Notes: a model not told the origin generated them from the sequence alone. DNA of 64,000 bases from Protula sp. h YS-2021 (GCA_949752745.1 OX457029.1:15281891-15345890), one strand, 5' to 3'. Positions 33,170-46,108 are shown, counted from the stretch's first letter. Translations and numbers: made by a program.

Positions 33170-33632
33170 GAATAAGCACGGACTTAGTAACGAGCACCTA
33201 ACTGCAGTAAAATTGCCTAAGTTCAAAGGCCAATTTCGACCGAATTAACGCCTCGTCGGACAAAGGGACGACGTCCAGCACAACTTCAATATATATCGAA
33301 CAATCTATAAACAAATAAATCAATAAATAAATATCTGGAGTGAGGTTCGATTCACAAAACTTGGTACATAAGACATCTAGCTACAGCAAATTGCCCAAGT
33401 TCAAACCCCAATTCCGACCGAATAAACGTCTCGTTGGGCAAAAGGACGACGTCCTGCACAACTTCAATATATTAGGAACAATATCCCATAAACAAAAAAG
33501 TTTCCTGCCAAATAGCTACGCTACAATACGATCCACAAAACTTGGTACCTAAAGCGTAACGTACACGCAGACAGACGGACGCACAAGTCAACACTATGCC
33601 CCGCTGATATTTGTCAGGCGGGGCATAAAAAC
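33170..33632 (+). mobile_element. Pearl-like element with terminal hairpin
   Basis: Two cores contain 'cagcacaacttcaatata' and 'cacaaaacttggta'. Then 'cagacagacggacgcac' and a hairpin 'tatgccccgc'...'gcggggcata' at about 33595-33628. Confidence 0.68.
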
Positions 33633-33779
33633 AAAATACTGTACATAAGGCCGTGTGAACGGAATTGAGTGTTCTTTTCGCTTTAGCTCTATGTATCATC
33701 CGTTGCACGCCCTTTCCCCCACCCACAACACCCCACCAACTAAAACAAAAAAAAAACACACACAAAAAAAAAAAGAAAA

Positions 33780-33985
33780 AATGCGTGCGATCGGAGCACG
33801 AATAGTACGCGTTGCGGATAGCCAGTGACATAATCTTAGTTTGAGGGATGTGATTCTTGCGTTGCCGGCCAAATAGCTGCGCTACAGTGCGATCCACAAA
33901 ACTTGGTACCTAAAGCGTAACGTACACACAGACAGACGGACGGACGCACAAGTCAAACACTATATGCCCAGCTGACGGCGGGAAT
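33780..33985 (+). mobile_element. Pearl-like element, 5'-truncated
   Basis: Shares 'ccacaaaacttggtacctaa' and 'agcgtaacgtacac' with 33525-33560, followed by 'gacagacggacggacgcac'. The hairpin is eroded. Confidence 0.55.
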
Positions 33986-36370
33986 AGTCCACGAAAGGCC
34001 ATGCTACAGCTCCTGAAAGGCCAGGTCTACAAGTTATCCTTCTGCCCCAGAGATTAGAACTCTGAATTTTGTGATCGGTTCTGGAGCATCTCTGAATTTT
34101 GTGGCCGGTTCTGGAGCACCTCTGAATTTTGTGACCAGTAAACTGCTAAAAAAAACAATCCACTTCCAGAAGATAATACTTGTTTCATTAACTGATTTTT
34201 GTTGTCATAGGTGAGATTTATTTAACACTCTGTTGTCGTGGAACTCATTCCGCGTCCTACAAGTGTAAACGTCAACAGTGGCTTTTTTCACTTTGACAGC
34301 GTGCATTTTGGGGGTCATTTTGGACGTCTCTGGTACGCAGGGTAATCAGTTTGCAATCTGGGTCACTAAATTACCAATTCAAGTAAATCACAATGGATGT
34401 AAGCCACATCTACCGCAAGAGAAATTGTAATTTGTACAATTTCTCGCAACCGGCATATGAATAGCAATTTTTGATGTGTACACACTCATCAATCGTAAGA
34501 GCAATTGCAATTTCAAAAACTGAGTGCTATCATCAATGGATGAATACAGTTTCTTTTATAATGATAATCAATTCCTTAAGTGGTTCGGAAATTGCAATTT
34601 TAAACGCCGTGTGGTCTCTTCAATGGGCATTTGAAGTGTAACTAACAATGTGGATGTATCACAATTACAAAATATAAAATAGACCTGAGAACCGGAGGGG
34701 GGGGTTTGGGTCGGGGAGTTTAGGCCGCCGGGGGGTTTTAGTCGGGGGTTTTTGACGGGGGGGTCAGGGCCGGGGGGGTTTCGGTCGGGGGGGAGGTTCG
34801 GGCCTGTTCCCATTTTGCCCCCTCCATAAAAAACCGAATAAATAAACTTTTGCCGCAAAATCCATTTCCCTGAGATTGTTTGTACTGTTTATCCATTGTT
34901 GTCGAATACAATTGATCAATCAAAATGGATTATAAAAAGAGATGTGGCTTTATTGCAGTCAACTCTAAATCCCCCGATAACTGTGAATAGAGTATACAGA
35001 CGGATTACCCTTTATGTAAAATACAACTAAAAAAGCTTTTATTTTAGGGGGGGGGCAAAATATCTCAGGTAGAGGGAAGCTGAACAGGGGGCAGAATATC
35101 CCAGAGGGGGGCAAGATAGCCTAGTCTAGCTTCCCCCCAGGGGGGGGGAGCTATACAGGGGGCAAGATATACTGTTACACCGGTCGCAACGTTTTATACA
35201 TTTCTGAAACGGTTTCAAATCCTTTAGCTTCCTTGACCCCAAAAAACGGATAATTAACTCGCAACGACGCATCCGCCGTGAATTAAATATATACAGCCTT
35301 GTAAACTTCACAGCTTATTGGAATTTTTTCCATTTTGAAGACTTTTTTATTTCTTTAAAACTTAGCACTTGCATTTTGCAGGCGACGAAGTCTGCGCGGT
35401 GCGGGAAAATCTGAGACTGGACTTTTTCTGTCGTAAACTCGCTTGCAGAAAACAGCTAAGTTGAATTCTAGGTTACATAAATTAAAAATGTTAACAAGGC
35501 CTTATTTCCTCAAGTTTCGGTCAATTCAGGGTTCGCGTTGGCGGGATTTTTGTCCAGTTTTTGGGCATTTTTTACGAAATGACTCATTTTTTCGGAACCC
35601 AACGAATCTTTCTGGACCCAACTGAGACACACTTTCCTTTATTGACTCACTTTCCTCAGAATCCAGCGCGAACCCTGCAATTTCAAAACTAATGCGACGA
35701 TGCTAATTTATAATATGTTTTTTTCACCAAATGGAATTTCGCAACACTGCCGGATAAACGGCGGAGATCATTGAGAAAAAAATCTCCGCAGTTTAAAAAT
35801 TAAGCGATGGAAAACACGCGAGTTAGGAAACGTATTTCTCCGATCCCCCCCCCCCCCAAAGCCAAAACCGAATATATTTGATTTAGCCAAAGGAAAACTT
35901 TCAATCCTGAGCAATTTTCTTGAGTGAAAAAAATCAAATCCAGGCACTGAGATATATTTACCTATAAGACCGCCGCAATGACCGTCATCAAACATCTAAT
36001 TGCTTCATTCATCTATATTTGACATTGTGACAGTTTTTAATGCTTTTTCTATATCTTCTAATGAATAATTCCGTGATTTTGATTAAAATTTTCCAAAAAA
36101 GACGCAGCACACGTCTCCAGCAGACGAACTTTTGGGCTGTGGAACGAGACAGCTGTCAATCAAAGGTGGCAGTAATCAACGTCCGCGTGCGCTGATTGGT
36201 CGGTTCCTGCGATCACGCGTTGTCGGCGTGCACAGCACTGCCTAGCACTAGTGACACTTGAACTGGCCCAAAGCTACGGGGGTGCCAGGAATATTCCAAG
36301 GATACTGAAAGTTCAGAAAAAAAATATCGTGGGTCAATCGGCGGACCAGCGTTGGGGGGGGGGGGGGTGA
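33986..36370. other. No gene seen; two G-rich tracts
   Basis: 34697-34800 and 35046-35165 carry many runs of 4-9 G, able in principle to form quadruplexes. The second repeats 'ggggggcaagata'. A run of about 15 G lies near 36353. Confidence 0.5.
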
Positions 36371-36378
36371 GACAGCGC

Positions 36379-36907
36379 ATTAGGTCTTAAGTAGAGACAA
36401 AAAATAATAATTTGCAAGGAACGCCCCTGAAAGTTTCTAAAAACTAATAAAATATTTTGGGTGAAAATATGGGACTTGGAAGAAGGAATTGTTGGATTTT
36501 TATTAATTTGAAAAGATCCCCGACATAATGAAAAAGCGTATTTCCAACCGCAGTTTTCGAGCAATATGTTACAAATTCCGTTTTGGGGCCTAAAATCATT
36601 TAAAGCCAACACAGTTTGGGACATGCCGCAATTTCTAATTTTCCTTTGGGACAATGAAGCATTAGGTCTTAAGAAGAGACAAAAAAAACAATTTACAAGG
36701 AACGCCCCTGAAAGTTTCTAAAAAATAAAATATTTTGGGTCAAAATATGGGATTTGGAAGAAGAGATTGTTGGATTTTTTATTAATTCGAAAAGATCCCC
36801 GACATAATAAAAAAGCGTATTTCCAACCGCAGTTTTCGAGCAATATTCCGTGGCATCAAGCCAACGCAGTTTGGGACATGCCGCAATTTCTAATTTTCCT
36901 TTGGGGG
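36379..36907. repeat. Tandem duplication of about 280 bp
   Basis: Two copies start 'attaggtcttaag.agagac' and end 'tttctaattttcctttggg'. The second lacks about 25 bp near its end. Confidence 0.9.
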
Positions 36908-38678
36908 AATGAAGCCGGAAATTTTACGGAATCTATACAGGGAAGTGAAAAATTAACCTATGTAGACTGAAATTATTTCTTTCTGGGTATGTTAATTGAT
37001 GTCCAGCAGGGCGGGGTCACACTGGAATATCTTTTGCATTGGGTGATTTCAAAATGCTTAAAAAATTCCCTGAAATCCCTTCGTTGTTCCAAAAGACATT
37101 GGTATGATTAAAGCAACTAAATAGAAAATAATACTAACAATTTTCATCAGAAGAAAGTCATCTTTTTAAAAGCCACTTCGAAATAATTGTCCGACCACGT
37201 GCATCTGTAAGCTGTGCTGCGATTTTCTAACTTGTCCCTGTCCACGAGAGAAGTCACACAGCATTTCACGCAGAACAAACTGCGCCGCACCAAATAAGGA
37301 CATGCAGACAGCAGGCGGTTGCCTGATACTGATCACGTGTTACTTCAGTGCTTTCAAAGTACGGCGCAAGCAAGTATTAAAAGAGGCCAACAGGAGTTCA
37401 TAATAGGCCATCTCTAAGGAAATTGTTGCTTTCTGGCAAATGTTTAAATGAGTTACTATCATTATGCCATCAGGGATACAGAATTAATTTTTACTGTTTA
37501 AAAATATTACCTAAATAAGAAATGGTTGAAGATAAGGTGGGGCGAGGGTATTTTTAATCCAGTAATTTGAAATATTGGGGAATTGAGTCCTAAATTTCAA
37601 AGGCGAAAAAAAATCTTAGTTAAAAGATAAAAATAAAAAATAAATAAATGATTTTAGGCCCCACAACGAATTAATAAATGCAATAAAAACGTATGTGTGC
37701 ATTTCACTGTTAACAAAACGAAACAATCGGTATATGTTTCAAACCACAGTGGCAGTCTGAAAACGGAAAAATATAAAAGTTGGTCAACATAAGAAAGCGG
37801 AAAAACAATCACACATTTTAAAAGTGAAAAGATCTCAAATTCAAGAACTCACAAAAAACTCAGTTGCCATCGTCAAGGGCACCAATCGTTTATATTTTCA
37901 CAACAAGCGAACAGATCGATGCATTTGAAGTAAGCGCAAAATATCACTGAATTTTAAAAAGCAAAAGCGAAAACACCAAGGTTTTCATCGTTGTTACAAA
38001 ACAGAAGACCTCTTATGGATCTATCTGCTGTGTATAAACAAAGAGCGGATCGATATTTTAAAAGGTAGTTCCTCACTTGTATGACTAGATCGGAAGCGTC
38101 GTTAATAAACAACCAACCTCCGGTTATCCATTCGTCCTTGACCTTTGGACTGTATCTACAAAATTTTGTGTTCTGTAGAGTGGCTGTGGGGTCCAATTTA
38201 TTTTATTAGTACTATTTTCGCGGAATCTGCGTGCTGTGGAGTAAAAAGGTGCAAAACACAACAGACCGAACCGCCGTAGAGGTAGGCTGTTGGACAACAA
38301 CGGGTTTTCCTCTGTGACTTAGCGTCAAGCAACGTCACTGCTCCGGACGTGACGCCTGACCGATTTTGGATGCACGCATCATTTCTACATAGCGTAACAT
38401 TCTTAAGCATTATCCAATAAAATTTAAAAAACACACAATTTACATTGTGTCAAAGATTTTATTCAACTGACAGAAGACAAGAGAGCACACTCCATTGTAC
38501 CACAGGAAGTTATCTGTGTTTATTCTCGTTGTGTACGGTCATAATGCAGGCATGCGGGACCCGAAAACAGACCGCAAGACGCTGTTCTTCTGATAAAGTG
38601 TTCAACTAAACCACTATGTGGTATTTTTCTGAGAAAATTTAATAATAAAATTGAATTACGGTTCAAACCAATGCTAGA
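36908..38678. other. AT-rich sequence with one possible small exon
   Basis: On the minus strand, an 'attttgtag' acceptor near 38157 and an A|GTGAGG donor near 38078 bracket about 79 bp. These would read YSPKVKDEWITGGWLFINDA and so on. It resembles a propeller blade, but no adjoining exon supports it. Confidence 0.25.
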
Positions 38679-38684
38679 TTTATT
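38679..38684 (-). terminator. Polyadenylation signal AATAAA
   Basis: AATAAA on the minus strand, about 270 bp after the stop codon of the NHL-like terminal exon. Confidence 0.4.
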
Positions 38685-38956
38685 TTACACACATTTTTAG
38701 GATGTTTTAGAAAGTCTGAAAAAATCTGTGAACTTTCTTGTTAAATCTTCGTTATAACTCCACAAGTTCCAATTTGCAATTCGCTTTCATGTTTTATATT
38801 TTTGTCTTTAAACCATCTATGACTTGAACTGTAAAATTATTAATCCGTTACCCGTGAATACTTTTTAACATATTCAAATTCTCATAGATTATTTTGGAGA
38901 AAACAAATCCAAGTAAAAATATGCAGTTGTTGGTTCAAGGAACATATTTCATGAGT

Positions 38957-39176
38957 CTTCAACTGCTTTCAGTCTGTAGAACATATAATTGTCTTTGTGA
39001 AAAAGCAGCGCAAGCAGGTCTTTCTGGCTTCTCTTGCAAATTCACAACCATCCATTCACCGTCCATGTTATGCACTTGTAGGCACTGGTTCCGTTTGTCC
39101 GCTATTAACAGAGATCTTTCGAGATCTCCGTGACATATTCGTGGCTTGTTGAAATATCCCGCTCCGCCATACACTC
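38957..39176 (-). CDS. Terminal exon of a second NHL-like gene
   Basis: Acceptor 'tttttttcgtacag', then an open frame to TGA. It reads GVYGGAGYFNKPRICHGD, then LLIADKRNQCLQVHNMDGEW, then a last partial blade ending in LYVLQTESS. The order G..G.FN.PR..., LL.AD..N..IQV..., G matches NHL repeats, which form beta-propellers in TRIM-NHL proteins. Its phase-1 start fits the exon proposed at 40061-40121. Further 5' exons must lie above 40.1 kb but were not found. The dispersed repeat at 39217-39692 sits in the intron before it. Confidence 0.5.
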
Positions 39177-39216
39177 CTGTACGAAAAAAAAACTCTGCCG
39201 AAATTCTGTTCATTTT

Positions 39217-39692
39217 GCGAGCAAAATTCGTCCTTTTTTTTCTTCTTGACACTTTTTCCGATTTTTTGTGTCTTCTTCTCCTCTGACACTATGGGCCCTA
39301 CGACCATGAAACTTGGGACTTATGAAGAGCTTGACCTGAACATGTGCATGTCACTTTTTATTTTCGTCTTTGATTTCGTTTTCTTTGCTAAAACGCCATG
39401 TGAAAAGAGTGTATTTTTGCAAGTAAATGTGTAGCATTTAACGACGGCACAGAATACACATTTGCTCAGTGAGCTTTGTGTGAGCTCTCACTGCGTAAAT
39501 AGATAACAAGGCGTATGCCTGATCAGTCAATAAAACTTTAAGTGAACAACAACCAAACACTACTCGGCTTATAAGACGTATTCAAGCTGTGTTGTTTGCA
39601 ATATATTTTTCAAGAAATAACCCATTGAAGGAAGTATTTTTGCGTTTTAATTTTGTCAAGTGTTTAACATTTCGCTAGCGGAATGAGCTTCT
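39217..39692 (+). repeat. 470-bp dispersed repeat, copy 2
   Basis: Nearly identical to 10112-10583, in the same orientation. Confidence 0.85.
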
Positions 39693-39969
39693 AGTTGTTA
39701 TTTGTTTTATAAATGACTGAAAGTGACCCATTCTTATTATTGCACGTTTTCATGAGACAAGTGTGAGGCTTTCAACTTGCAACACAGCAAACGTGTAATA
39801 ACTAGACCGGATTCCGCTTGAGAGTGGAATGTCGAGCTTCCATAATCTATGAAAAAATAAGTGTACTCTTATGAGAAGGTCAAGGTCACCGGGATATCTC
39901 TTATGGCATGTCTATTAGGCCCAAAGGATTGAAAATGAGCAAAATCGCTCTATCTCTAAGCGTTTTATA

Positions 39970-40045
39970 GATAATGGTGTTGGTGTTGGTGGTGTTGGTA
40001 TTGGTGGTGATGTTGGTGGTGTTGGTGGTGGTGGTGGTGGTGGCG
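39970..40045. repeat. GGT/GTT trinucleotide repeat
   Basis: Runs of 'ggtggt' and 'gttggt'. The minus strand reads a proline/threonine run. Confidence 0.9.
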
Positions 40046-40060
40046 GTTTTCCCTTTTGAC

Positions 40061-40121
40061 CGCATTGGCAATACTGAACCATTCTTCCGTTCGCCAGTTT
40101 GTGTATGTACAGTTTGTATCC
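40061..40121 (-). CDS. Candidate penultimate exon of the NHL-like gene
   Basis: 61 bp between 'ccgaaaacag' and GCG|GTCAAA. It reads GYKLYIHKLANGRMVQYCQC, and its single leftover G joins GA of the next exon to give a glycine in frame, continuing VYGGAGYFN. The donor is non-optimal and the exon is small. Confidence 0.35.
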
Positions 40122-40554
40122 CTGTTTTCGGACGAAATGCCACCCGGAACAAATGTCATCTTTTTGCATTGTAGGATAAAATGCCACCCGACAAAATGCC
40201 ACATTTCATTGACAACCCTCTCCCCAAACCAAATTTGAATGAACGATTATATGAAAGGGGTTTAATTGGAAAACGAAGTTAGCCAATTAGAATCACTTTT
40301 GTTCTTAATAATTCTGAGTTATCTTCTGCGGGTTAAGTTTCCTGAGTAGAAAGTGCCCACTGACCTCAGGATCACGAACAGATTTCAAGTACCGAAGATA
40401 TTCGATACAATTACAATCTGGGGGAGGACAGCGTCTACCCAATTGAAAGGTTATTAATAAAATACGATTAAAATTTGAAGCCCGGTAAGATTTAGAATCA
40501 ATTTATTAAGCGTGGCATATATTCAGAGTGGCTTTATTCCTGGTGACATTTGAC

Positions 40555-40870
40555 ACAATGTCTATCAATGTTTTGCCAAAGCATTGGTAAGACGTTGGTC
40601 TGTGGTTGCGACCCAGCATTGCCAAATTACAATGAATAAATTATCCGACATCTAATAAAGCTACAAACAAACTTTCATCAGACTTGGGAGAAGGTTTCGT
40701 TGTGGTTGCAACCAAAAACAACAAAAACAACGTCTAAACAACGTTGTGTCAAAGGAGTTACCAAATTACAACTAGAGTTAATGTGGTGTTTGGGTCGGAT
40801 CGACGGCGCAACCTCAAATCAATGGTGGATCGACATTGGAATGTTCACCGTACCAGGCCGCCCATGCTTA
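40555..40870. repeat. Dispersed CGTTG-rich repeat, copy 2
   Basis: Related to 545-960: 'attggtaagacgttggtctg', 'gttgcgac' and 'attacaatga' occur in the same order. Confidence 0.4.
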
Positions 40871-41384
40871 ATATTTAAACCCTTCTTACTCTGCTAGATT
40901 AATTTGTCTCGGAGAAACCGAAATGAACAAGATGACGAAAAGAAAGAAATTGTGTGGTCCAGATTCCACCTCCGGTGCTTCGAAGAAAGCGGCTTGTCTG
41001 TAAAACAAGGCGCAGTTTTTATTTATGGTGTTCCGTTTTATACGCAGCATAGAATATAAAAAAGACAAGAATTAAGGAAACGAAAAAAGGTTGATTTATG
41101 CAGTTGTTTTTTTTTTTGTTTGTTTGTTTTTTTTGTTTTTTTTGTTTTTTTTGTTTCTTTTTTTACAGATGCCTTTATTGTCATTTTAAGCAACTTCTGC
41201 GAGTAAGAGTATAATTTTAAGAAAAATTTTATTTGTTTTGTTACACGCCAGAAAGAAAGAAAGAATTTCCCCCACTGACCCATAAACAGATCTAGTAATA
41301 CATCATACTGCGATGCACAATGACTATTAAGTCGATTATGGTCACATCCTATCCTGCAGTGACGATTAGCGTCACATCCTGACC

Positions 41385-41885
41385 AACAGTGGCGATGATG
41401 GTCACATTCTGACAAGTAGTGACGATGATGGTCACATCCTGACCAGCATTGACGAGGATGGTCACATCCTGACCAGCAGTGACGATGATGGCCACATTCT
41501 GACCAGCATTGACGATGATGGTCACATCCTGACCAGCAGTGATGATGATGGTCACATCCTGACCAGCATTGACGATGATGGTCACATCCTGACCAGCATT
41601 GACGAGGATGGTCACATCCTGACCAGCAGTGACGATGATGGCCACATCCTGACCAGCATTGACGATGATGGTCACATCCTGACCAGCAGTGATGATGATG
41701 GTCACATCCTGACCAGCATTGACGAGGATGGTCACATCCTGACCAGCAGTGACGATGATGGTCACATCCTGACCAGCATTGACGAGGATGGTCACATTCT
41801 GACCAGCAGTGACGATGATGGTCACATCCTGACCAGCATTGACGAGGATGGTCACATCCTTACCAGCATTGACGATGATGGTCAC
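41385..41885. repeat. 30-bp minisatellite
   Basis: About 17 units of 'gatggtcacatcctgaccag' plus 'cagtgacgat'. The minus strand is open over 190 codons with a 10-residue period (VTIIVTAGQD). A separate unit remains at about 42519-42560, beyond the LINE fragment. Confidence 0.93.
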
Positions 41886-42516
41886 GTTGTTATTTGCTGT
41901 ATAGCGCAGACAACAGGTCACTTGATCTGTGCGCTTAACAATTTACTATATAACGTATAAAATAGTACGTAATAAATTGATAAAACAATACAATTAGAGC
42001 TAAAACAGATAAAGAATAAATATTAACTACAATACTTCGCATAATACTTGATAATCGATGACTAGAGTAACAAATTAACAATACCGATGGTAAGCTAAAC
42101 AAAATAGGTACGTTTTTAATTTTGACTTAAGGATTTCGAGTGATTTGCAGCTTCTGATTTCAAGGGGTAAACTGTTCCATATGCGTGGGGATGCAACCCT
42201 AAAAGATCTATCTCCTGCGCATTTTAACTTTGAGCGGCATATTTTCAGTTCGCATTGGTTATTAGATCTAAGGGTTCGAGAATACAAGAATACAACTCCA
42301 GTAATTCAGGTAGATATGGGGGTCCTGTACCGCATAGCCATTTGAAGGTAATTGTTGCTATTTTAAAAATCGATCGTTGATGTATCTGTGAAAAATGCAG
42401 GTCCATGAAGGTTGGGGTAATGTGTTCAGATATTTTCAGTCCGGTAACGAGGCGAGCCGCAGCATTTTGCACACGTTGTAATTTAGATAAAATTCTGATA
42501 ACAAATTTAGATAACA
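41886..42516 (-). mobile_element. 5'-truncated L2/CR1-like LINE, 3' end only
   Basis: The minus strand reads the end of a non-LTR reverse transcriptase: KLQRVQNAAARLVTGLK, then HWL-region equivalents TFMDLHFSQIHQRSIFKI, then a second frame with SFRVASPRIWNSLPLEIR and LKSKLKTYLFCLAYH. These are the usual last motifs of CR1/L2/Rex-type ORF2. The short 3' tail contains 'tgcgctatacagcaaat', like the tails of L2 elements. Frameshifts show it is dead. It lies within the 30-bp minisatellite. Confidence 0.75.
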
Positions 42517-42560
42517 CTGCACTGACGATGATGGTCACAGCCTTACCAGCAGTGACAAAA

Positions 42561-43157
42561 ATAGCTAGAACGGTAACACGCTTATGAAGATAATGCAGCA
42601 GGAAACACAATTTTAACAAGTTTTTTGGTTAGTGATAATAATTGTTCAAACCCAAAAAATGTGCTGTTTTCATCCCTAAATACATCTCTAATTCTACTTT
42701 CCCGAATATCTCAATAAATTTATTTCCAATATTCTTCGGACTTCCTGTAAACATTTTCTATATTGATATTTTCGCTTCGTCTTTAATTGTTAAAATGTAT
42801 TGGGGAAAAGTGACGCTTTATACCGGTTTGTGAAAAGCATCACCGTGGAATAGATAAAAAAACTTAATACAGAAAGGGAGTTTTACCATGTGTACAAAAC
42901 TGGGCGCCTCATTTTCAGGAGGAAGTTTTACTTGTGGTAAGTATCTTTCTCTGTCTTGACATTTTTCGCACTGTTTCTAGATCGTTTGAAAATGAACTAA
43001 TATAAAATGTTTGTGTCATAATATTGTAATTATTGGTGTTTTAGTCAATAAACATATATTCATCGCCTTGCCAGAGCATGTTTCCAGAGTACAATGCAAC
43101 GAAAACAGTAAAGGTGCAAGGGACAGAAAATCTCTTCTTTCGCTTAATAACAGGGGC
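42561..43157. other. AT-rich sequence left of the old DIRS copy
   Basis: No gene is recognised. A good donor-like 'tgtggtaagtatc' lies near 42935 but has no partner. Confidence 0.35.
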
Positions 43158-43893
43158 TTTTACTTCGCAAAAGAATTCGCTCATGTCCACTTTTAATGGG
43201 ATCAATTCCGGTTATAGATTACCATATCAAAAACTTTTTTATTGCAGTTCAAACGAACCTATCCCGCCTTTCTTTGTGCTCGGCAATTGTTACATCAAGG
43301 AACTAGTAAAAGGTGCGAAATTATTTAAAATTTAGTGCATTAACTAAATAAAGTTTTACAAGCCACTGTGCTTGCATCGACTCAACCTTTATCCAGCCGG
43401 CTGTGCCATCGCAGAAATGGCCAGTCTTTGCTTAAGCCTTTCCCCAAATTTGACTGGTCACTCTTGTCAAATTAGGTTCTGCAGTACTTTTAACGGTCAA
43501 GACGAAAAGACCTGTGTTTGGGGTGTTTCTAATGGCTTTTAGCACCCTGAGGACAATTTGCCTACAACAAGAATATAGTCAGACCGTCTTGGCACGCTTT
43601 ACGAACCATCCAAGACCATTTACCCTTTATGGTCCTATGGTCCAAATGCAAAACTTTGTCTGGAACGGTCCCAGGTCAATCCCATTACGGTTCTTCCCAT
43701 TACGGTCCACGGAAAATTACGAGACCGTCCCAGGGAAGGTCTCATTTCGTGAAAAATCGCCTAAATTGCTTACTGGTAGCAATTTTTTAACGATTGGAAT
43801 ACAAATGTCACTGGATAAAGTTTGAAGTGATGGTTAAAGTGTTAATGTAAATGTAATGTTTGTGTTGTCAATTTATATACATTTACCTTACGG

Positions 43894-43894
<1 letters not shown>

Positions 43895-43967
<73 letters not shown>
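43895..43967 (+). repeat. (CT)n microsatellite in the old DIRS leader
   Basis: About 36 CT units directly upstream of the conserved 'gcttttcag' acceptor. Confidence 0.97.
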
Positions 43968-43971
<4 letters not shown>

Positions 43972-43982
43972 GCTTTTCAGAT

Positions 43983-46108
43983 ATGACAGAGGCCACCTTA
44001 CGCTCTCCACGTCAGCTACCACAGTGCATCCACCCCCTACGACGCGTAACCCACATTCAATTTGCGACCGCTGTAAGAGAAACAGTGGCGTGCACATTTG
44101 GAAAATGAGGAAAATAACACGTGTCCTGTGTGCCAACACCTGATCCCAGCGGACTGGAAGGCACTCCTTAAAAACAGAACAAAGAACGAGCATCGACGGG
44201 ATAAACGCAAGTTCCTTTCTTCTGCCTCCTTCATTACATGTAACGTCGTAGAGGACACAATGAAGAAGGTTGTTCTGTTATTTTGGGCCAAGTTTCTACA
44301 CCTATCCATATAGATGCTGGCTCAGAATCACACGCTACTTCAAATGCCAAGAAACATAAAAAACCCAAATTTAAAATCAAGGGGATTCTCAGAGACAGTA
44401 GCGGAACTTGATATTCCAGAAAGGAAAGAGCGCGATATTCTCCGAGAAGCATGCGCCTTCTCTCCAAATATTAAGTCCTTTAGCAGTTCGGACTCTAAAT
44501 TCAAGCCTTTCCCAAGGTTCGCATGAGGACTCGGTCCAGCTACCTAGCAGTGACGGGTCAATAGGGCACTCCTTTACAAGAGGAACTGTCTTCGCCATCC
44601 TACTATCACGTCTTCCAACTGAATTTTCTGCCTTTCTATCGCTCCAATCACAGTTGCAAAAACGGTTATTAGACTTACAACATTAAGTGCAAAGTCAAGA
44701 GACATTATTACACCCACAAAAAAGAGAGATATACCGTCCGCCACGGTTTTCCGCCCTACCCCAGACAGTCAGTTGATTGCCCGGGCCTCGGGTTCACCAC
44801 ACCCCCTCTCGCTGGAACCAGTCATGGGTAAGCCAGAGACGGTTACGATCAGCGAGGAGGAATCGTTGGGCACACCACCTTCGGGGCAAGTCTCTGCACA
44901 ACTGGAAGATGAGGATGAATTTTAGCAAGCCGGTATCTCTCCCCTTACCACGATCCCTCGCAATAGGGAAAAAGAGATCTATACATTAACAGGGAAAGTT
45001 CAACCCCAAGCGTCACAGGCTCCGACAACCAAGATTGGGAAGAAGGGGAGATGGAGGAGGAGTCCGAAGACATGTCATCCCCCTTTTTCCATCTGCCCTT
45101 ACGATCACCGGGCCGGGGCCAATGACTCTGGAATGACCCAGCCACGGCAGGCAGACGACCAATCAAAACTACGTCTCCACCAGACCTCACACCGCCTAAT
45201 GATGCCACCATCGGGCTTCGCTTCCATCATAGCTAGAGAAGATGTTCCATATAGGGATGCCATCTAGTAAATAGCGCGATTAGCGAAAGTCACCTGTGGC
45301 TCCCTGTGTTTGGATAATTAAGACCCCCTGATACGCATTACGGCACAAGCTATTCTTCCTCAACAGAATTCTTTCATAGCACTCGCAACCCGTGAGGGAA
45401 TAGCCAATGCCATATCCAAACGGGCGAAGGAATACAAAAAGATGGACACTAGTGAAGCTCGTACGCTGTCACGTTTTTACCTGTCCAAACATTGCCTAGA
45501 ACGTCCGGGCCCATACCGCTTCTCTGATGAGCTAATTCCACTAGACGAGCTAGAACAGCCCAGAAAACGAACGGTCTGGATGCCGGAAGTGTGAAACGAT
45601 TCATACCACTAGTTAAGAAAGATGAAAAGACCATTGAGGCCTTATCCCGACACATTTTAAACATTATGTCTTTTTCAAGACCACACCCTGAAAGCCTTGA
45701 AAGCACGATTGGATGCCTTACGCCATAGTGATCCCAAATCAGCAAAACTTCTGGAATGCCCGGAGCTGGCAACCCGAGATGCAGTAAAAATCTCAACATT
45801 TTTGAAGACATCAATGGTTTATCTACGACGGGATGCCTTTCTCCAACACTGCTGGTCTAGTTGCAAGGGCCTGCGGGACCTACGCCACTCAACCATCTTG
45901 GCGGGAAAAACTGTCCCCCCTCCTCCCGCCCTGATGTCACTAATGTCCCGTGCTTCCCTTAAGAGACCCATGAAGCAAAAACAGCAATACCACTGAAATC
46001 CCACACAGAACAAGCCCAATGCACAGCTTCAGCCACCCTGTGTCAAGAAAGCGAAGCCAAGCAACGGCAGCAAGACAGAGGAACAGTCTCCACAGTCTTT
46101 CAGGTAGC
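43983..46108 (+). pseudogene. DIRS gag pseudogene
   Basis: Starts MTEATLRSP, like MTEASLHSP in the intact copy. It then shifts frame to NPHSICDRCKRNSG and RTKNEHRRDKRKFLSSASF. Later pieces include FSAFLSLQSQLQKRLLDLQ, KMDTSEARTLSRF-like text, and MVYLRRDAFLQHCWSSCKGL. Multiple stops and frameshifts. Confidence 0.85.

Noticed and set aside
40358..40437. Possible minus-strand exon reading CPPPDCNCIEYLRYLKSVRD
   Set aside because: An acceptor and a GAG|GTCAGT donor are present, but it does not connect in a known protein to the NHL exons. Too weak to list.
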